From Geomonas sp. Red32 (GTDB lineage: Bacteria > Desulfobacterota > Desulfuromonadia > Geobacterales > Geobacteraceae), in the NCBI RefSeq assembly GCF_023652955.1, contig NZ_JAKLOY010000005.1:124001-188000 (forward strand): DNA of 64,000 nucleotides, read 5' to 3'. Each line of letters starts with the position of its first letter. The first letter of the stretch is position 1. The translations under genes were made by a program, and so were the position numbers. Below the pieces are notes generated by a model that was not told the origin of the DNA, did no database searches, and was given only the letters and a program-made list of their open reading frames with translations. Below, one piece after another: positions 1-8,223 of this stretch.

Positions 1-423
1 CGTCTCGATGTCGTTGCCGCGCTCCCGGAGGTACTCGTCCTCAACGTTGTTGAAGAACGACTTGACGCGATTGAGCGTCCTCTTGAGCGCCCCCTCCGCG
101 TTGATCCCGAGCTGCTGGATGTACTGGGTGGTCTCGCCCACCAGCGTGTTGTCGTCCAATAGGAGCAGGTGGGCGTCGATCACGCAGAGGTGCTCGGGGC
201 CGTGGGTGGCGGCCAGCTGGTTCTTGAGGGTGGCGAGATCGAGCTTCGCGCGCTCGATAGCCTTGGCGAGCCGGGCCAACTCCACCGGGATCTCGTCGGC
301 CCGGACGGGGTGCTCGGCCACCTGCACGCGGCGGCGGTCGGTGATCCGCACCCGGCCGATGGCGATGCCACCGGAGGCGCCGATCCCCTTCAGCTCTTTG
401 CTGTCACTCCTCTCCGAACCCAT
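1..423 (-). CDS. ptsI: PTS enzyme I (phosphoenolpyruvate-protein phosphotransferase), N-terminal part
   Basis: Only the first ~141 codons are in the window; the gene runs off the left edge. The ATG at 423 lies inside the end of ptsH (20 bp overlap), typical of translational coupling. The protein begins MGSERSDSKELKGIGASGG, and the GIGASGGIAIG stretch is the usual start of enzyme I, followed by the helical HPr-binding domain. Enzyme I autophosphorylates with PEP and passes phosphate to HPr. The catalytic histidine and the PEP-binding barrel are outside the window. Confidence 0.9.
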   Translation of the reverse strand, partial: MGSERSDSKELKGIGASGGIAIGRVRITDRRRVQVAEHPVRADEIPVELARLAKAIERAKLDLATLKNQLAATHGPEHLCVIDAHLLLLDDNTLVGETTQYIQQLGINAEGALKRTLNRVKSFFNNVEDEYLRERGNDIET

Positions 424-670
424 TGCGAATCAGTTCCCCGACGGTAGCGAAGGCCTCGGCGTCGTCCGGACCCTCCACCTTGAGCACGACGGTGCTCCCT
501 TTGCCGGCCGCCAGCATCATGATCCCCATGATGCTCTTGCCGTTGACCTCCACCCCCTCCCGCTCGATGCGGATCTCGGAGGCGAAGCGGGTCGCGGTCT
601 TCACCAGGAGCGCGGAGGCCCTGGCGTGAAGACCGAGCTTGTTGGGAATGACGAATTCACCTTCGATCAT
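404..670 (-). CDS. ptsH: Phosphocarrier protein HPr
   Basis: This 88-residue protein has normal HPr length. His15 in the motif GLHARAS accepts phosphate from enzyme I, and Ser46 in NGKSIMG is the site phosphorylated by HPr kinase. Both are intact, which fits the hprK gene 1.3 kb upstream in the same run. The gene overlaps ptsI by 20 bp and follows the EIIA gene by 31 bp. No EIIB or EIIC sugar permease is seen nearby, so HPr here probably serves regulation more than sugar uptake (inference). Confidence 0.95.
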   Translation of the reverse strand: MIEGEFVIPNKLGLHARASALLVKTATRFASEIRIEREGVEVNGKSIMGIMMLAAGKGSTVVLKVEGPDDAEAFATVGELIRNGFGEE

Positions 671-701
671 ATATCCTCTCCGGCGGGCATGCCGCCTCGT
701 A

Positions 702-1097
702 TCACTTCTTAAGGTAGTCGCCGGCCACCAGGATCCCCTCCCGGCCGCTCTCCAAAAGCTTCACGGCCAGGTCGTGTACCTGGACACGGCTGCGGTCCTG
801 GGTGAAACGGATCAGCATGGGGAGATTCACGCCGGTCACCACCTCGACCTTCCCTTCCGCGAGGAAAGAGAGGCTCATGTTGGAGGGTGTCCCCCCGAAC
901 ATGTCGGTCATTATGATGGCCCCGTCGCCGGAGACCCGGGCAACCGCCTCCTTGATGGAGTCCATGACGGTAGCTGCCGAGGCCTGCGGGTCGATCCCCA
1001 CCGCCTCGGCAAGCTCCAGCTTGCCCACGATCATCTCCGCGGCGGCCACCAGCTCGTTGGCCACCCCGGCGTGCGCTACCACGACCAGTCCTATCAT
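702..1097 (-). CDS. PTS mannose/fructose-family EIIA component
   Basis: This is a 131-residue single-domain protein of the EIIA-Man family (ManX N-terminal domain). It starts MIGLVVVAHAG, where His9 is the expected phosphorylation site. The conserved segment TDMFGGTPSN at about residues 63-72 is also characteristic of the family. It would receive phosphate from HPr. It stands alone without EIIB, EIIC or EIID partners and sits 3 bp after rapZ, so a signalling role is likely rather than transport. Confidence 0.9.
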   Translation of the reverse strand: MIGLVVVAHAGVANELVAAAEMIVGKLELAEAVGIDPQASAATVMDSIKEAVARVSGDGAIIMTDMFGGTPSNMSLSFLAEGKVEVVTGVNLPMLIRFTQDRSRVQVHDLAVKLLESGREGILVAGDYLKK

Positions 1098-1100
1098 CTT

Positions 1101-1958
1101 CTATCCCTTCTCGATGTCCCTATGGGTTATTTTGATGTTCACGTTTCTCTGCCTGAAGTACTGGTACAGCTCCTGGGCGATGGCCACCGAGCGGTGGCGC
1201 CCCCCCGTGCAGCCGATCGATACCGACAGGTACGACTTCCCCTCCCGGCGGTAACCGGGAAGCAGAAATTCCAGCATGTTCCTGAAGCGCTCCAGGAAGA
1301 CCACCGTCTCCTCGTGCCCCAGGACGAAGTCCCTCACCCCCTGGTCGAGCCCCGAGAACGGCCTGAGCGCCGGGACGAAGTAGGGGTTGGGGAGGAAGCG
1401 GACGTCCATCACCAGGTCGCTTTCCAGGGGAAGGCCGTAACGGTAGCCGAAGGATTGCAGGTTCACCTGCATCTCCATCCCCTTCTCGCTTCCCATCACC
1501 GTCGAGATCACCACCTCCTTCAGGCGGTGGACGTTCATCTCGGAGGTGTCGAAGATGTTGGTGGCGATCCGCCGGAGCCCGGCCAGCTGGTCGCGCTCGA
1601 AGCGGATCCCCTCGGGGACCGTCCCCCCCTCCAGGGCGGGATGGCGCCTGCGGGTCTCGGAGAAGCGCCGGATCAGCACCTCGTCGGTCGCCTCGAAGAA
1701 GAAGATCTTCAGGGTGTGGCCGGCCTTGGCGATGCTCTTGAAGACCTTGTCGTACCCCTTGATGAAGTCGCGGCTCCGGATGTCCATCACCATCGCCACG
1801 TCCTTGACGCTCTCCCGCGAGTTCTCCACCAGCTCGATGAAGGTGGAGGCGAGCGAGACCGGGAGGTTGTCGAGGCAGAAGAAGCCTTCGTCCTCCAGCG
1901 CCCGGACGGCGGTGGACTTTCCGGACCCGGAGAGCCCGGTGATGATCACGATACGCAT
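1101..1958 (-). CDS. rapZ: RapZ/YvcJ-family nucleotide-binding protein (RNase adapter)
   Basis: The protein has 285 residues, matching the family. An N-terminal P-loop, GLSGSGKST (residues 8-16), is followed by FFCLDNLP. The C-terminal region carries SIGCTGGRHRSVAIAQ, the conserved RapZ domain. In enterobacteria RapZ binds small RNAs that control glmS; in other bacteria the homologue is a GTP/ATP-binding protein of less clear role. It lies 1 bp after hprK and 3 bp before the EIIA gene, a classic regulatory-PTS arrangement. Confidence 0.93.
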   Translation of the reverse strand: MRIVIITGLSGSGKSTAVRALEDEGFFCLDNLPVSLASTFIELVENSRESVKDVAMVMDIRSRDFIKGYDKVFKSIAKAGHTLKIFFFEATDEVLIRRFSETRRRHPALEGGTVPEGIRFERDQLAGLRRIATNIFDTSEMNVHRLKEVVISTVMGSEKGMEMQVNLQSFGYRYGLPLESDLVMDVRFLPNPYFVPALRPFSGLDQGVRDFVLGHEETVVFLERFRNMLEFLLPGYRREGKSYLSVSIGCTGGRHRSVAIAQELYQYFRQRNVNIKITHRDIEKG

Positions 1959-1959
1959 G

Positions 1960-2919
1960 CTATTCGACCTCGTTCCCCAGCGGCCTGAACTCCATGCGGG
2001 CCAAAAGCTTCTCGTGGAACTCGCGGGCGGAGTGGTACCCCATCCCCTTCAAAAGGAAGTTCCTGGCCGCCACCTCGATAATCGAGGTGAGGTTTCTCCC
2101 CGGCCGGACCGGGATCTTCAGGTGGGGGAGATCGACGCCTAAAACGGTCTTCACCTGGTCGTCGATCCCCAGACGCTCGTACTCCTGGTTGGCGTCCCAT
2201 TCAACCAGCTCCAGCACCATGTCGACGATCTTCTTCTCGCGGATCGAGGAGACCCCGTAGAGGTCCTTGATGTTGATGATCCCCAGGCCGCGGATCTCCA
2301 TATGGTGCTGGATCGATTCTCCGGCCTGCCCCACCAGGGCGGCCGGCATCTTCTTCTTGATATGGACCACGTCGTCGGCCACCAAACGGTGCCCGCGGAT
2401 CACCAGGTCGAGGGCGCACTCGCTCTTGCCGATGCCGCTTTTGCCCAGCAGCAAAACGCCCACCCCGAGGACGTCCACCAGGACGCCGTGGATGTGGGTC
2501 GAAGGAAGCAGGCTCTCCTCGAGGAACTTGGTGATGAGCGAGATGAAGGTCGAGGACTGGTGATGGGTCGAGAGGAGCGGGATCCCGGCCGCCTCGGCCG
2601 ACTCCTTGATGAAGGAGGGGGGATCGAGCCCCTTGGTGACGATGAAGCAGGCGATGGGGTAGGAGCAGAGTTTCTCGATGTGGCGGCGGCCGGTCTCTTC
2701 GGGCACCTGCGACAGGTAGGAGATCTCGGTGTTGCCCAGCACCTGGACGCGGTCGGGATGGAGGTGCTCGGTGTACCCGGTCAGCGCCAGCCCCGGTTTC
2801 TGGATGCGGGAGCTGAAGAGCCGGTTGCCCAACCCCGCCTCTCCCCCGATGAGCTGGAGATCCAGCCCGTAGGCCTTGTCTTCCAGGAGATCCTTGATGC
2901 TCAGGCTCATTATCGTCAC
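1960..2919 (-). CDS. hprK: HPr kinase/phosphorylase
   Basis: The protein is 319 residues, family-typical. The Walker A motif GKSGIGKS is at residues 159-166 and the HprK signature EIRGLGIINI lies further on. It phosphorylates and dephosphorylates HPr on Ser46, linking metabolic state to PTS signalling. The start at 2919 (MTIMSLSIKDL) has an internal Met4 alternative. The gene follows hpf after a 76 bp gap containing a strong GC hairpin, and abuts rapZ. Confidence 0.95.
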   Translation of the reverse strand: MTIMSLSIKDLLEDKAYGLDLQLIGGEAGLGNRLFSSRIQKPGLALTGYTEHLHPDRVQVLGNTEISYLSQVPEETGRRHIEKLCSYPIACFIVTKGLDPPSFIKESAEAAGIPLLSTHHQSSTFISLITKFLEESLLPSTHIHGVLVDVLGVGVLLLGKSGIGKSECALDLVIRGHRLVADDVVHIKKKMPAALVGQAGESIQHHMEIRGLGIINIKDLYGVSSIREKKIVDMVLELVEWDANQEYERLGIDDQVKTVLGVDLPHLKIPVRPGRNLTSIIEVAARNFLLKGMGYHSAREFHEKLLARMEFRPLGNEVE

Positions 2920-2961
2920 TGCATATGACCTTTCAGGGAGCCGGTGGTCCGGTGAGAGGAA

Positions 2962-2986
2962 GGGGGGCGCGCCCGGCGCGCCCCCC
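2962..2986. other. Perfect GC-rich stem-loop between hpf and hprK
   Basis: An 11-bp perfect inverted repeat (arms 2962-2972 and 2976-2986, made only of G and C) encloses a 3-base loop. It sits 9 bp after the hpf stop and 42 bp before the hprK start. Neither strand has a clear T-run after it, so it is not a standard intrinsic terminator. It could protect the hpf 3' end, attenuate hprK or mark processing of a joint transcript (inference). Confidence 0.6.
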
Positions 2987-2995
2987 TAGCGCGGG

Positions 2996-3538
2996 TTAGG
3001 GATTCTCGGTGGCGATCAGCCCGTAGTTGCCGTCTTTTCTGCGGTAGACCACGCTGATGGTCTCGGTGGATGCCTCGGTGTAGACCAGGAAGTCCTTGTG
3101 GAGGAGCTCCATCTGCATGACGGCCTCTTCGACCGACATCGGCTTCATGGTGAAGCTCTTGGTCTTGACGATGACCGGCTCCTTGCTCTCGTCGATGCTT
3201 TTGGCTTCGACGATGGCCTTCTGGACGTTGCGCTCGCGGGCCTCGGACGGCTTGTGGGCCTTGATCCGCTCCTTGAAGCGGCGGAGCTGGCGCTCGATCT
3301 TGTCGGCGACCGCGTCGAGGGAGGCGTACATGTCGTTCGATTCTTCAGCGGCCTTGATGGTGATCCCCTTGGCCGTGATGGTGACTTCGGCCAGGTGGCG
3401 GATCTTCTCGACGGTAAGGAATACCTGGACGACGATGGGTTCGTCTATATATTTCTTAACCCTCTCCAGCTTTTCCTCGGCATACCCTTTCAGGGCGTCG
3501 CTGGGCTCCATGTGCCTGAATGTGGTGGTGATCTGCAT
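2996..3538 (-). CDS. hpf: Ribosome hibernation promoting factor, long form
   Basis: This 180-residue protein starts at the ATG at 3538, preceded by AGGGAGG. A longer open frame runs upstream through rpoN but has no support. Residues 1-100 form the HPF/RaiA ribosome-binding domain (MQITTTFRHMEPSD; VTITAKG). The C-terminal ~55 residues, including SVEEAVMQMELL and FLVYTEA, form the dimerisation domain of long HPFs that make 100S ribosomes. The neighbour rpoN is the usual partner gene. Confidence 0.94.
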   Translation of the reverse strand: MQITTTFRHMEPSDALKGYAEEKLERVKKYIDEPIVVQVFLTVEKIRHLAEVTITAKGITIKAAEESNDMYASLDAVADKIERQLRRFKERIKAHKPSEARERNVQKAIVEAKSIDESKEPVIVKTKSFTMKPMSVEEAVMQMELLHKDFLVYTEASTETISVVYRRKDGNYGLIATENP

Positions 3539-3597
3539 ACCTCGTACCTCCCTGTATTGTAATACACGCCCCAGCCCCGCGGATTCGGGGAGCGGCG

Positions 3598-5145
3598 TCA
3601 GAAATGCTTCTTGCGCTCCGAGGACGACCCGATCCGGAGCATCTCGCGGTACTTGGTAACGGTCCTTCTGGCAATGACGATGTTGTGGGTGGAAAGGAGT
3701 TCGGCCAGGCGCTGGTCGGAATAGGGGCGCTTGGGATCCTCCGCATCCACCAGTTCCTTGATCTTGCTCTTCACGCTCTCGGAGGCGATGAAATCCCCCT
3801 CGCCGGTGGAGATGCCGGAGTTGAAGAAGTATTTCAGCTCGAAGAGCCCCTGGGGGGTCTGCATGTACTTGTTGGTGGTGACGCGGCTGATGGTCGACTC
3901 GTGCATCCCGATGTCCTCGGCGATGTCGCGCAATACCAGCGGTTTCAGGTACTCGATGCCGCGGTCCAAAAAGTCGCGCTGGAACTTGATCAGGGACTTG
4001 GCAACCTTGAAGATGGTGCGCTGGCGCTGCTGGATGCTCTTGATGAGCCAGATGGCGGAGCGCATCTTCTCGCCGATGTACTCCTCGGCCTGCTTGTCGA
4101 CCGAGCGGGAGCTCTTGGCGTCGGGGGAGTAGAGCGGGTTGATCCGGAGGTTGGGCATCCCCTCGTCGTTCAAGACCACCACGTACTCGTCGCCTACCTT
4201 GTGGACGAAGATGTCGGCCGAGATGTACTGGACGTCGTCGGAGCCGAAGAGCCGCCCGGGCTTGGGATCGAACTCGGCGATGATCCGGGAGGCGGCCAGG
4301 ATGTCGTTCACGTCCACCCCGAGCACCTTGGCGGCCTGTTTGTAGCGCCGGGCCTCCAGGTCCTTCAGGTGGTCGCGTAGCAGCGCCTCCACGAGCGTCC
4401 CCCCCATGCCGAGGCTTTGCACCTGCAACAGGAGGCATTCGCGCAGATCGCGGGAACCGACCCCGACCGGGTCGAACTCCTGGATCCTCTTGAGGACCGA
4501 CTGGGCCAGCGGGACCAGCACGCTCTCGGCGAAGGCGTCGGCCGACTCCTGCAGCTTCTCCTCGGGGTCGCCGGCGGTGAGCCCCGACCACTCCAGCACC
4601 TCCCCGGTGAAGGGAGCGACCCGGACGCAGGCCGCGGCCACGTCCTCGAGGCTCGCGCGGAGGTAGCCGTCCTCGTCGATGTTGCCGATGATCTCGGCCC
4701 CCACCACGGTCTCGCGCTCGGTGAGCCGGGTCAGCGAGAGCTGCCAGATGAGATGGTCGAAAAGGGTGGATTTCTTGGTGAGGAGGTTTTCGAAGGAGGG
4801 GCGGTCCTCGTCGTCGTAGTACTGCTCACCGGAAGAGTAGTTGTAGCCGTCGATGTAGGAGTCCCAGTCGGTCTCGCGGGTCTCCTCCCCCGCCCTTACC
4901 TCCTGGAAGTCGTTGGCGGGACTCTCGGGCTCCAGCTCCTTCTCTCTGATCTCCAGCTGCTCCGGCTCCCGGATTTCCTCCTGGTCCAGAACCTCGTCAA
5001 GGACGGGATTTTCCTCCAGCTCCTGGCGGACCACATCCTGGAGTTCCAGCCGGGAAAGTTGAAGGAGTTTGATGGCCTGCTGCAGCTGGGGGGTCATCAC
5101 CAACTGCTGACTCAATTTCATCTGCTGGCGCATCTCTATGGCCAT
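3598..5145 (-). CDS. rpoN: RNA polymerase sigma-54 factor
   Basis: The protein is 515 residues. The N-terminus (MKLSQQLVMTPQLQQAIKLLQLS) is the glutamine/leucine-rich activator-interacting region I, followed by an acidic linker (about residues 50-95) and the core-binding domain. The C-terminal RpoN box ARRTVTKYRE is intact at about residue 492, after a helix-turn-helix (HESTISRVTTNKYM). Sigma-54 reads -24/-12 promoters and needs AAA+ activators. The position between lptB and hpf is the common conserved order. Confidence 0.96.
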   Translation of the reverse strand: MAIEMRQQMKLSQQLVMTPQLQQAIKLLQLSRLELQDVVRQELEENPVLDEVLDQEEIREPEQLEIREKELEPESPANDFQEVRAGEETRETDWDSYIDGYNYSSGEQYYDDEDRPSFENLLTKKSTLFDHLIWQLSLTRLTERETVVGAEIIGNIDEDGYLRASLEDVAAACVRVAPFTGEVLEWSGLTAGDPEEKLQESADAFAESVLVPLAQSVLKRIQEFDPVGVGSRDLRECLLLQVQSLGMGGTLVEALLRDHLKDLEARRYKQAAKVLGVDVNDILAASRIIAEFDPKPGRLFGSDDVQYISADIFVHKVGDEYVVVLNDEGMPNLRINPLYSPDAKSSRSVDKQAEEYIGEKMRSAIWLIKSIQQRQRTIFKVAKSLIKFQRDFLDRGIEYLKPLVLRDIAEDIGMHESTISRVTTNKYMQTPQGLFELKYFFNSGISTGEGDFIASESVKSKIKELVDAEDPKRPYSDQRLAELLSTHNIVIARRTVTKYREMLRIGSSSERKKHF

Positions 5146-5238
5146 AAGTCCTCTTTGACTGCCGAATGGATCTGAATTTCAAGGTGCGGGGGAACCGCTC
5201 GCGTGCCCCGGAAAGGCGCCGGAAGCCCTCTGACAGCT

Positions 5239-5244
5239 ATTATA
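5239..5244 (-). promoter_or_regulatory. Possible -10 element upstream of rpoN
   Basis: A perfect TATAAT lies on the minus strand 94 bp before the rpoN ATG, in the 135 bp lptB-rpoN gap. No good -35 hexamer is found at 16-18 bp, so this is only a candidate start point for rpoN-hpf transcription apart from the lpt genes. Confidence 0.3.
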
Positions 5245-5280
5245 GCCCTGCCGGAGGCGCTTAGCGAGCCGGGTTAACTC

Positions 5281-6018
5281 TTAGAGACGGAACTTCTCCC
5301 CCAGGTAGATCTCGCGCGCCTTCTTGCTCTGCGAGATCTGCTGCGGGTCGCCGCATTCCAGCACTTCCCCCGCGCTCATGATGTAGGCCTTGTCGCAGAC
5401 CCCCAAGGTTTCACGGACGTTGTGGTCCGAGATCAGGACGCCGAGCCCCTTTTCCTTGAGCTCGGTGATGATGTTCTGGATGTCGATGACCGCGATGGGA
5501 TCGATGCCGGCGAACGGCTCGTCCAAAAGGATGAAGGCCGGGTTGGTGGCCAGCGCCCGGGCGATCTCCACCCGCCGCCTCTCGCCCCCGGAAAGGGCGT
5601 ACCCCTTGCTGTTGGCGATGTGCTCGACCCGGAATTCCCCGAGGAGCTCTTCGACCCGCTCCCGCCTTCTCATTGGGGAGAGCGGCATGGTCTCCAGGAC
5701 CGCCATCAGATTGTCACGGACGGAAAGTTTTCGAAAGACCGAGGGTTCCTGCGGCAGGTAGCTGATGCCGCGCCGGGCCCGCAGGTACATCGGGAGCTGA
5801 GTGATCTCCTCCTCGTCGAAGAGGACCCGGCCGGAGTCCGGGCGGGCGAGCCCTACCACCATGTAGAAGGTGGTGGTCTTGCCGGCGCCGTTGGGACCCA
5901 GGAGCCCCACCACCTCGCCGCTGGAGACGTGGAGGTCGACCCCGTTCACCACCCGGCGCTTGTCGAACCCCTTGACGAGCCCTTCGGTCCGGAGCGTGCT
6001 ACGGTTTTTTGCCGGCAT
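5281..6018 (-). CDS. lptB: LPS export ABC transporter ATP-binding protein LptB
   Basis: This 245-residue cytoplasmic ATPase has Walker [10 protein letters not shown] (about residues 39-47), Q-loop LPQEPSVF, signature LSGGERRR and Walker [14 protein letters not shown]. It is the family-specific LptB form that powers LptFG to extract LPS from the inner membrane. The start overlaps the lptA end by 20 bp, and lptA and lptC follow upstream. LptF/LptG are not in the window. Confidence 0.96.
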   Translation of the reverse strand: MPAKNRSTLRTEGLVKGFDKRRVVNGVDLHVSSGEVVGLLGPNGAGKTTTFYMVVGLARPDSGRVLFDEEEITQLPMYLRARRGISYLPQEPSVFRKLSVRDNLMAVLETMPLSPMRRRERVEELLGEFRVEHIANSKGYALSGGERRRVEIARALATNPAFILLDEPFAGIDPIAVIDIQNIITELKEKGLGVLISDHNVRETLGVCDKAYIMSAGEVLECGDPQQISQSKKAREIYLGEKFRL

Positions 6019-6490
6019 TCTGCTCCCCGGGGTGAATCACCACCTCCACCCTTCTCCCCTGTCCGCCGCGCGCCACGCTCCGCTGCTGGTCGAGGTAATA
6101 GGTGATCTCGCTGCCGGTCACCACGTCGTTCCCCTGCACCACCTTGGGGGACTGATCGAGCACGATGGTCCGCTCTTTCGGATGATAAACGGCGTGGCCG
6201 CCGGTCGCCTGCCGGCTGCCCTGCAGCATACGGACGTTGCCGTAGGCCTCCACTTTGGAGAGCTCCTTGCCGTCACCCGAGTAGGTGATCACCAGCCGGT
6301 CCGCGTAGAGGGTCATGTCGCCCTGGCGGGCCACCACCTTCCCCTCGAAGACCGCGGTCTTTTTCTCATTATCGGCATTGAGGGTGTCGGACTTGATGGT
6401 AAGCGGCTCTTTTTTAGCCGCCGGCGCCGCCCAAAGATGCGAGGCCGTAGCCACAAGGACCAGCGCCATCAGGAAAAAGGATCGCATCAT
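5999..6490 (-). CDS. lptA: Lipopolysaccharide transport periplasmic protein LptA
   Basis: The protein is 163 residues with a signal peptide ([21 protein letters not shown]) and an OstA/LptA beta-jellyroll domain ([18 protein letters not shown]). It forms the periplasmic bridge carrying LPS from LptC to LptD. Its ATG overlaps the lptC stop (ATGA), and its 3' end overlaps lptB, so lptC-lptA-lptB are translationally coupled. Confidence 0.93.
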   Translation of the reverse strand: MMRSFFLMALVLVATASHLWAAPAAKKEPLTIKSDTLNADNEKKTAVFEGKVVARQGDMTLYADRLVITYSGDGKELSKVEAYGNVRMLQGSRQATGGHAVYHPKERTIVLDQSPKVVQGNDVVTGSEITYYLDQQRSVARGGQGRRVEVVIHPGEQNAGKKP

Positions 6491-7062
6491 TTCCCCCTCC
6501 CCGGCCGGTAGACCGCCTTGACCTCGCTCAAAAGCCGCAGCTTGCGGCTTTGTGTCAGTAACTCCATTCCCACCCCTTCAAGTTCCAGCCCCTGGTCCAC
6601 CAGCCGGACCCGGTCGCCGCTTTTGATGAGCGAGCGGGCGGCCACGTAGCTGACACTGGGGGCGAAGAACTCAAGTCCTTTACTGCTTGTGCCGTGGACC
6701 TCTCCGGTGAGGGTGAGATCCCGGGTCGTGTTGTTGTAGTCGGCGCGCTGGGCGGTGACCAGCAGTTCACCGGTCCGCTCGTTGCCGGCGACCGAGAAAC
6801 GCACCCCGGAAAGCGAGGTGGTGTCGGCCTTCTTGTTGTACTCGGCGCGGTCGGCGGTGAGATCCCACCGTTTCTTCCCTTCCTTGGTCTCGGTGTAGTG
6901 GACCTTCTGCAGGGAGATGTCGACCTGCACCGGGAGCTTGGCGACCTTCACCCCGGGGAGGTTATTCGCGCGCAATTTGAAGAGTATGAAGGCGATCATG
7001 AGGAGGGTGGCCAAGATCAAGACCGCCGCGACAAATCGCCTGATTTTATTAAGTTTATCCAT
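6487..7062 (-). CDS. lptC: LPS export system protein LptC
   Basis: This 191-residue protein has one N-terminal membrane anchor (about residues 9-28, FVAAVLILATLLMIAFILF) and a periplasmic LptC/YrbK domain containing WDLTADRAEYNKKADTTSL. It accepts LPS from the LptBFG complex and hands it to LptA. In related genomes kdsC and other Kdo-synthesis genes precede lptC; here the upstream side is a repeat-bearing gap and then fcl. Confidence 0.9.
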   Translation of the reverse strand: MDKLNKIRRFVAAVLILATLLMIAFILFKLRANNLPGVKVAKLPVQVDISLQKVHYTETKEGKKRWDLTADRAEYNKKADTTSLSGVRFSVAGNERTGELLVTAQRADYNNTTRDLTLTGEVHGTSSKGLEFFAPSVSYVAARSLIKSGDRVRLVDQGLELEGVGMELLTQSRKLRLLSEVKAVYRPGRGK

Positions 7063-7154
7063 ATTTTTTGCCGAAGTATACCATCATCAAAAAGGGGTGT
7101 AAAGCCTGTTTTTCCGGGGATGGCACGATTTGGCACAAAGATTGAAGAAAGAAA

Positions 7155-7248
7155 GTCCCCCTTTGAAAAAGGGGGGATTTAGGGAGATTTTCCTTGCTGC
7201 CACCGGATCACCAAATCCCCCCTGTCCCCCCTTTTTCAAAGGGGGGAC
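7155..7248. repeat. Intergenic inverted repeat with G/C-run arms
   Basis: In the 231 bp gap between lptC and fcl, a segment at 7155-7180 (gtccccctttgaaaaagggg, then more) reappears inverted at 7213-7248. Each arm is itself nearly palindromic, so the region can form two small hairpins or one large cruciform. This resembles the short palindromic repeats scattered between genes in such genomes. It sits where the expected kds genes are missing. No gene is visible in the gap. Confidence 0.75.
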
Positions 7249-7293
7249 CCGTTTCGGCTGCTATCCCGAATATCAAGGGGGGGAGTCCCGAAG

Positions 7294-8223
7294 CTAGGCG
7301 AGCTGGGAGAGGTACCAGCCGTAGGTGCTCTTCAGCCCCTCCTCCAGCTCAATCTGGTGGCGCCAGCCGAGCTCATGGATGCGCGCGACGTCGCAGAGCT
7401 TTCTGGGGGTGCCGTCGGGCTTGGAGGCGTCGAAGCGGATGTCGCCGCGGTAGCCGACCACCTCGCCGATCTTGAGCGCCAGCTCCTTGATGGTCAGCTC
7501 CACGCCGGAGCCGATGTTGACCGGCTCGTTCCCCTCGTAGTTCTGCATGAGGAAGACCGAGGCGCGGGCCACGTCGTCCACATGGACGAACTCGCGGTAG
7601 GGGGTGCCGCTCCCCCAGACCACCACCTCGGGCTCGCCGGCCACCTTGGCCTCGTGGAACTTCCGCAACAGCGCGGGGAGGACGTGGGAGGTGGTCAGGT
7701 CGAAGTTGTCGTTGGGGCCGTAGAGGTTGGTCGGCATGGCGCTGATGAAGCGGGTCCCGTACTGCCGGTTGTAGGACTGGCACATCTTGATCCCGGCGAT
7801 CTTGGCGATGGCGTACGGCTCGTTGGTGGGCTCCAGCGGCCCGGTCAGGAGGTACTCCTCCTTGATCGGCTGGGGGGCCATCTTCGGGTAGATGCAGGTG
7901 CTCCCCAAAAGGAGGAGCTTCTTGACCCCGTTCAGGTACGCGCTGTGGACCACGTTGTTCTGGATCATCAGGTTGTCGTAGATGAAATCGGCCGGGTAGC
8001 TGTTGTTGGCGACGATTCCTCCCACCTTGGCGGCGGCCACCAGCACGTAATCGGGACGCTCGGCGGCGAAGAAGGCGGCGGTGGCCGCCTGGTCGCGCAG
8101 GTCCAGCTCCTTGCTCGTCCTCACCACCAGGTTGCCGTACCCCTGCCCCTCGAGTTCGCGCACGATGGCGGACCCGACCAGGCCGCGGTGCCCCGCAACG
8201 AAGACCTTCCCTCCCTTATCCAT
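7294..8223 (-). CDS. fcl: GDP-L-fucose synthase
   Basis: This 309-residue short-chain dehydrogenase/epimerase has the NADP-binding motif GHRGLVGSA (residues 11-19), the catalytic Ser in LGSTCIYP and the Tyr-x3-Lys pair YAIAK. It converts GDP-4-keto-6-deoxymannose to GDP-L-fucose by 3,5-epimerisation and reduction. The start overlaps the gmd end by 8 bp, so the two-step pathway is coupled. The product would feed a fucosyltransferase for surface polysaccharide. Confidence 0.95.
   Translation of the reverse strand: MDKGGKVFVAGHRGLVGSAIVRELEGQGYGNLVVRTSKELDLRDQAATAAFFAAERPDYVLVAAAKVGGIVANNSYPADFIYDNLMIQNNVVHSAYLNGVKKLLLLGSTCIYPKMAPQPIKEEYLLTGPLEPTNEPYAIAKIAGIKMCQSYNRQYGTRFISAMPTNLYGPNDNFDLTTSHVLPALLRKFHEAKVAGEPEVVVWGSGTPYREFVHVDDVARASVFLMQNYEGNEPVNIGSGVELTIKELALKIGEVVGYRGDIRFDASKPDGTPRKLCDVARIHELGWRHQIELEEGLKSTYGWYLSQLA

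Noticed and set aside
639-1988. Plus-strand open frame of 449 codons over the PTS/rapZ genes
   Set aside because: It lies opposite the EIIA and rapZ genes, has no domain features, and shows the same mirror composition as other long antisense frames here.
2996-4591. 531-codon frame extending hpf into rpoN
   Set aside because: The added sequence is a shadow of rpoN; an SD and ATG at 3538 define a normal-length HPF.
7123-7137. Sigma-54-like tggcacgatttggca upstream of lptC
   Set aside because: The GG and GC doublets are one base off the required spacing, and it points plus-strand with no gene downstream.
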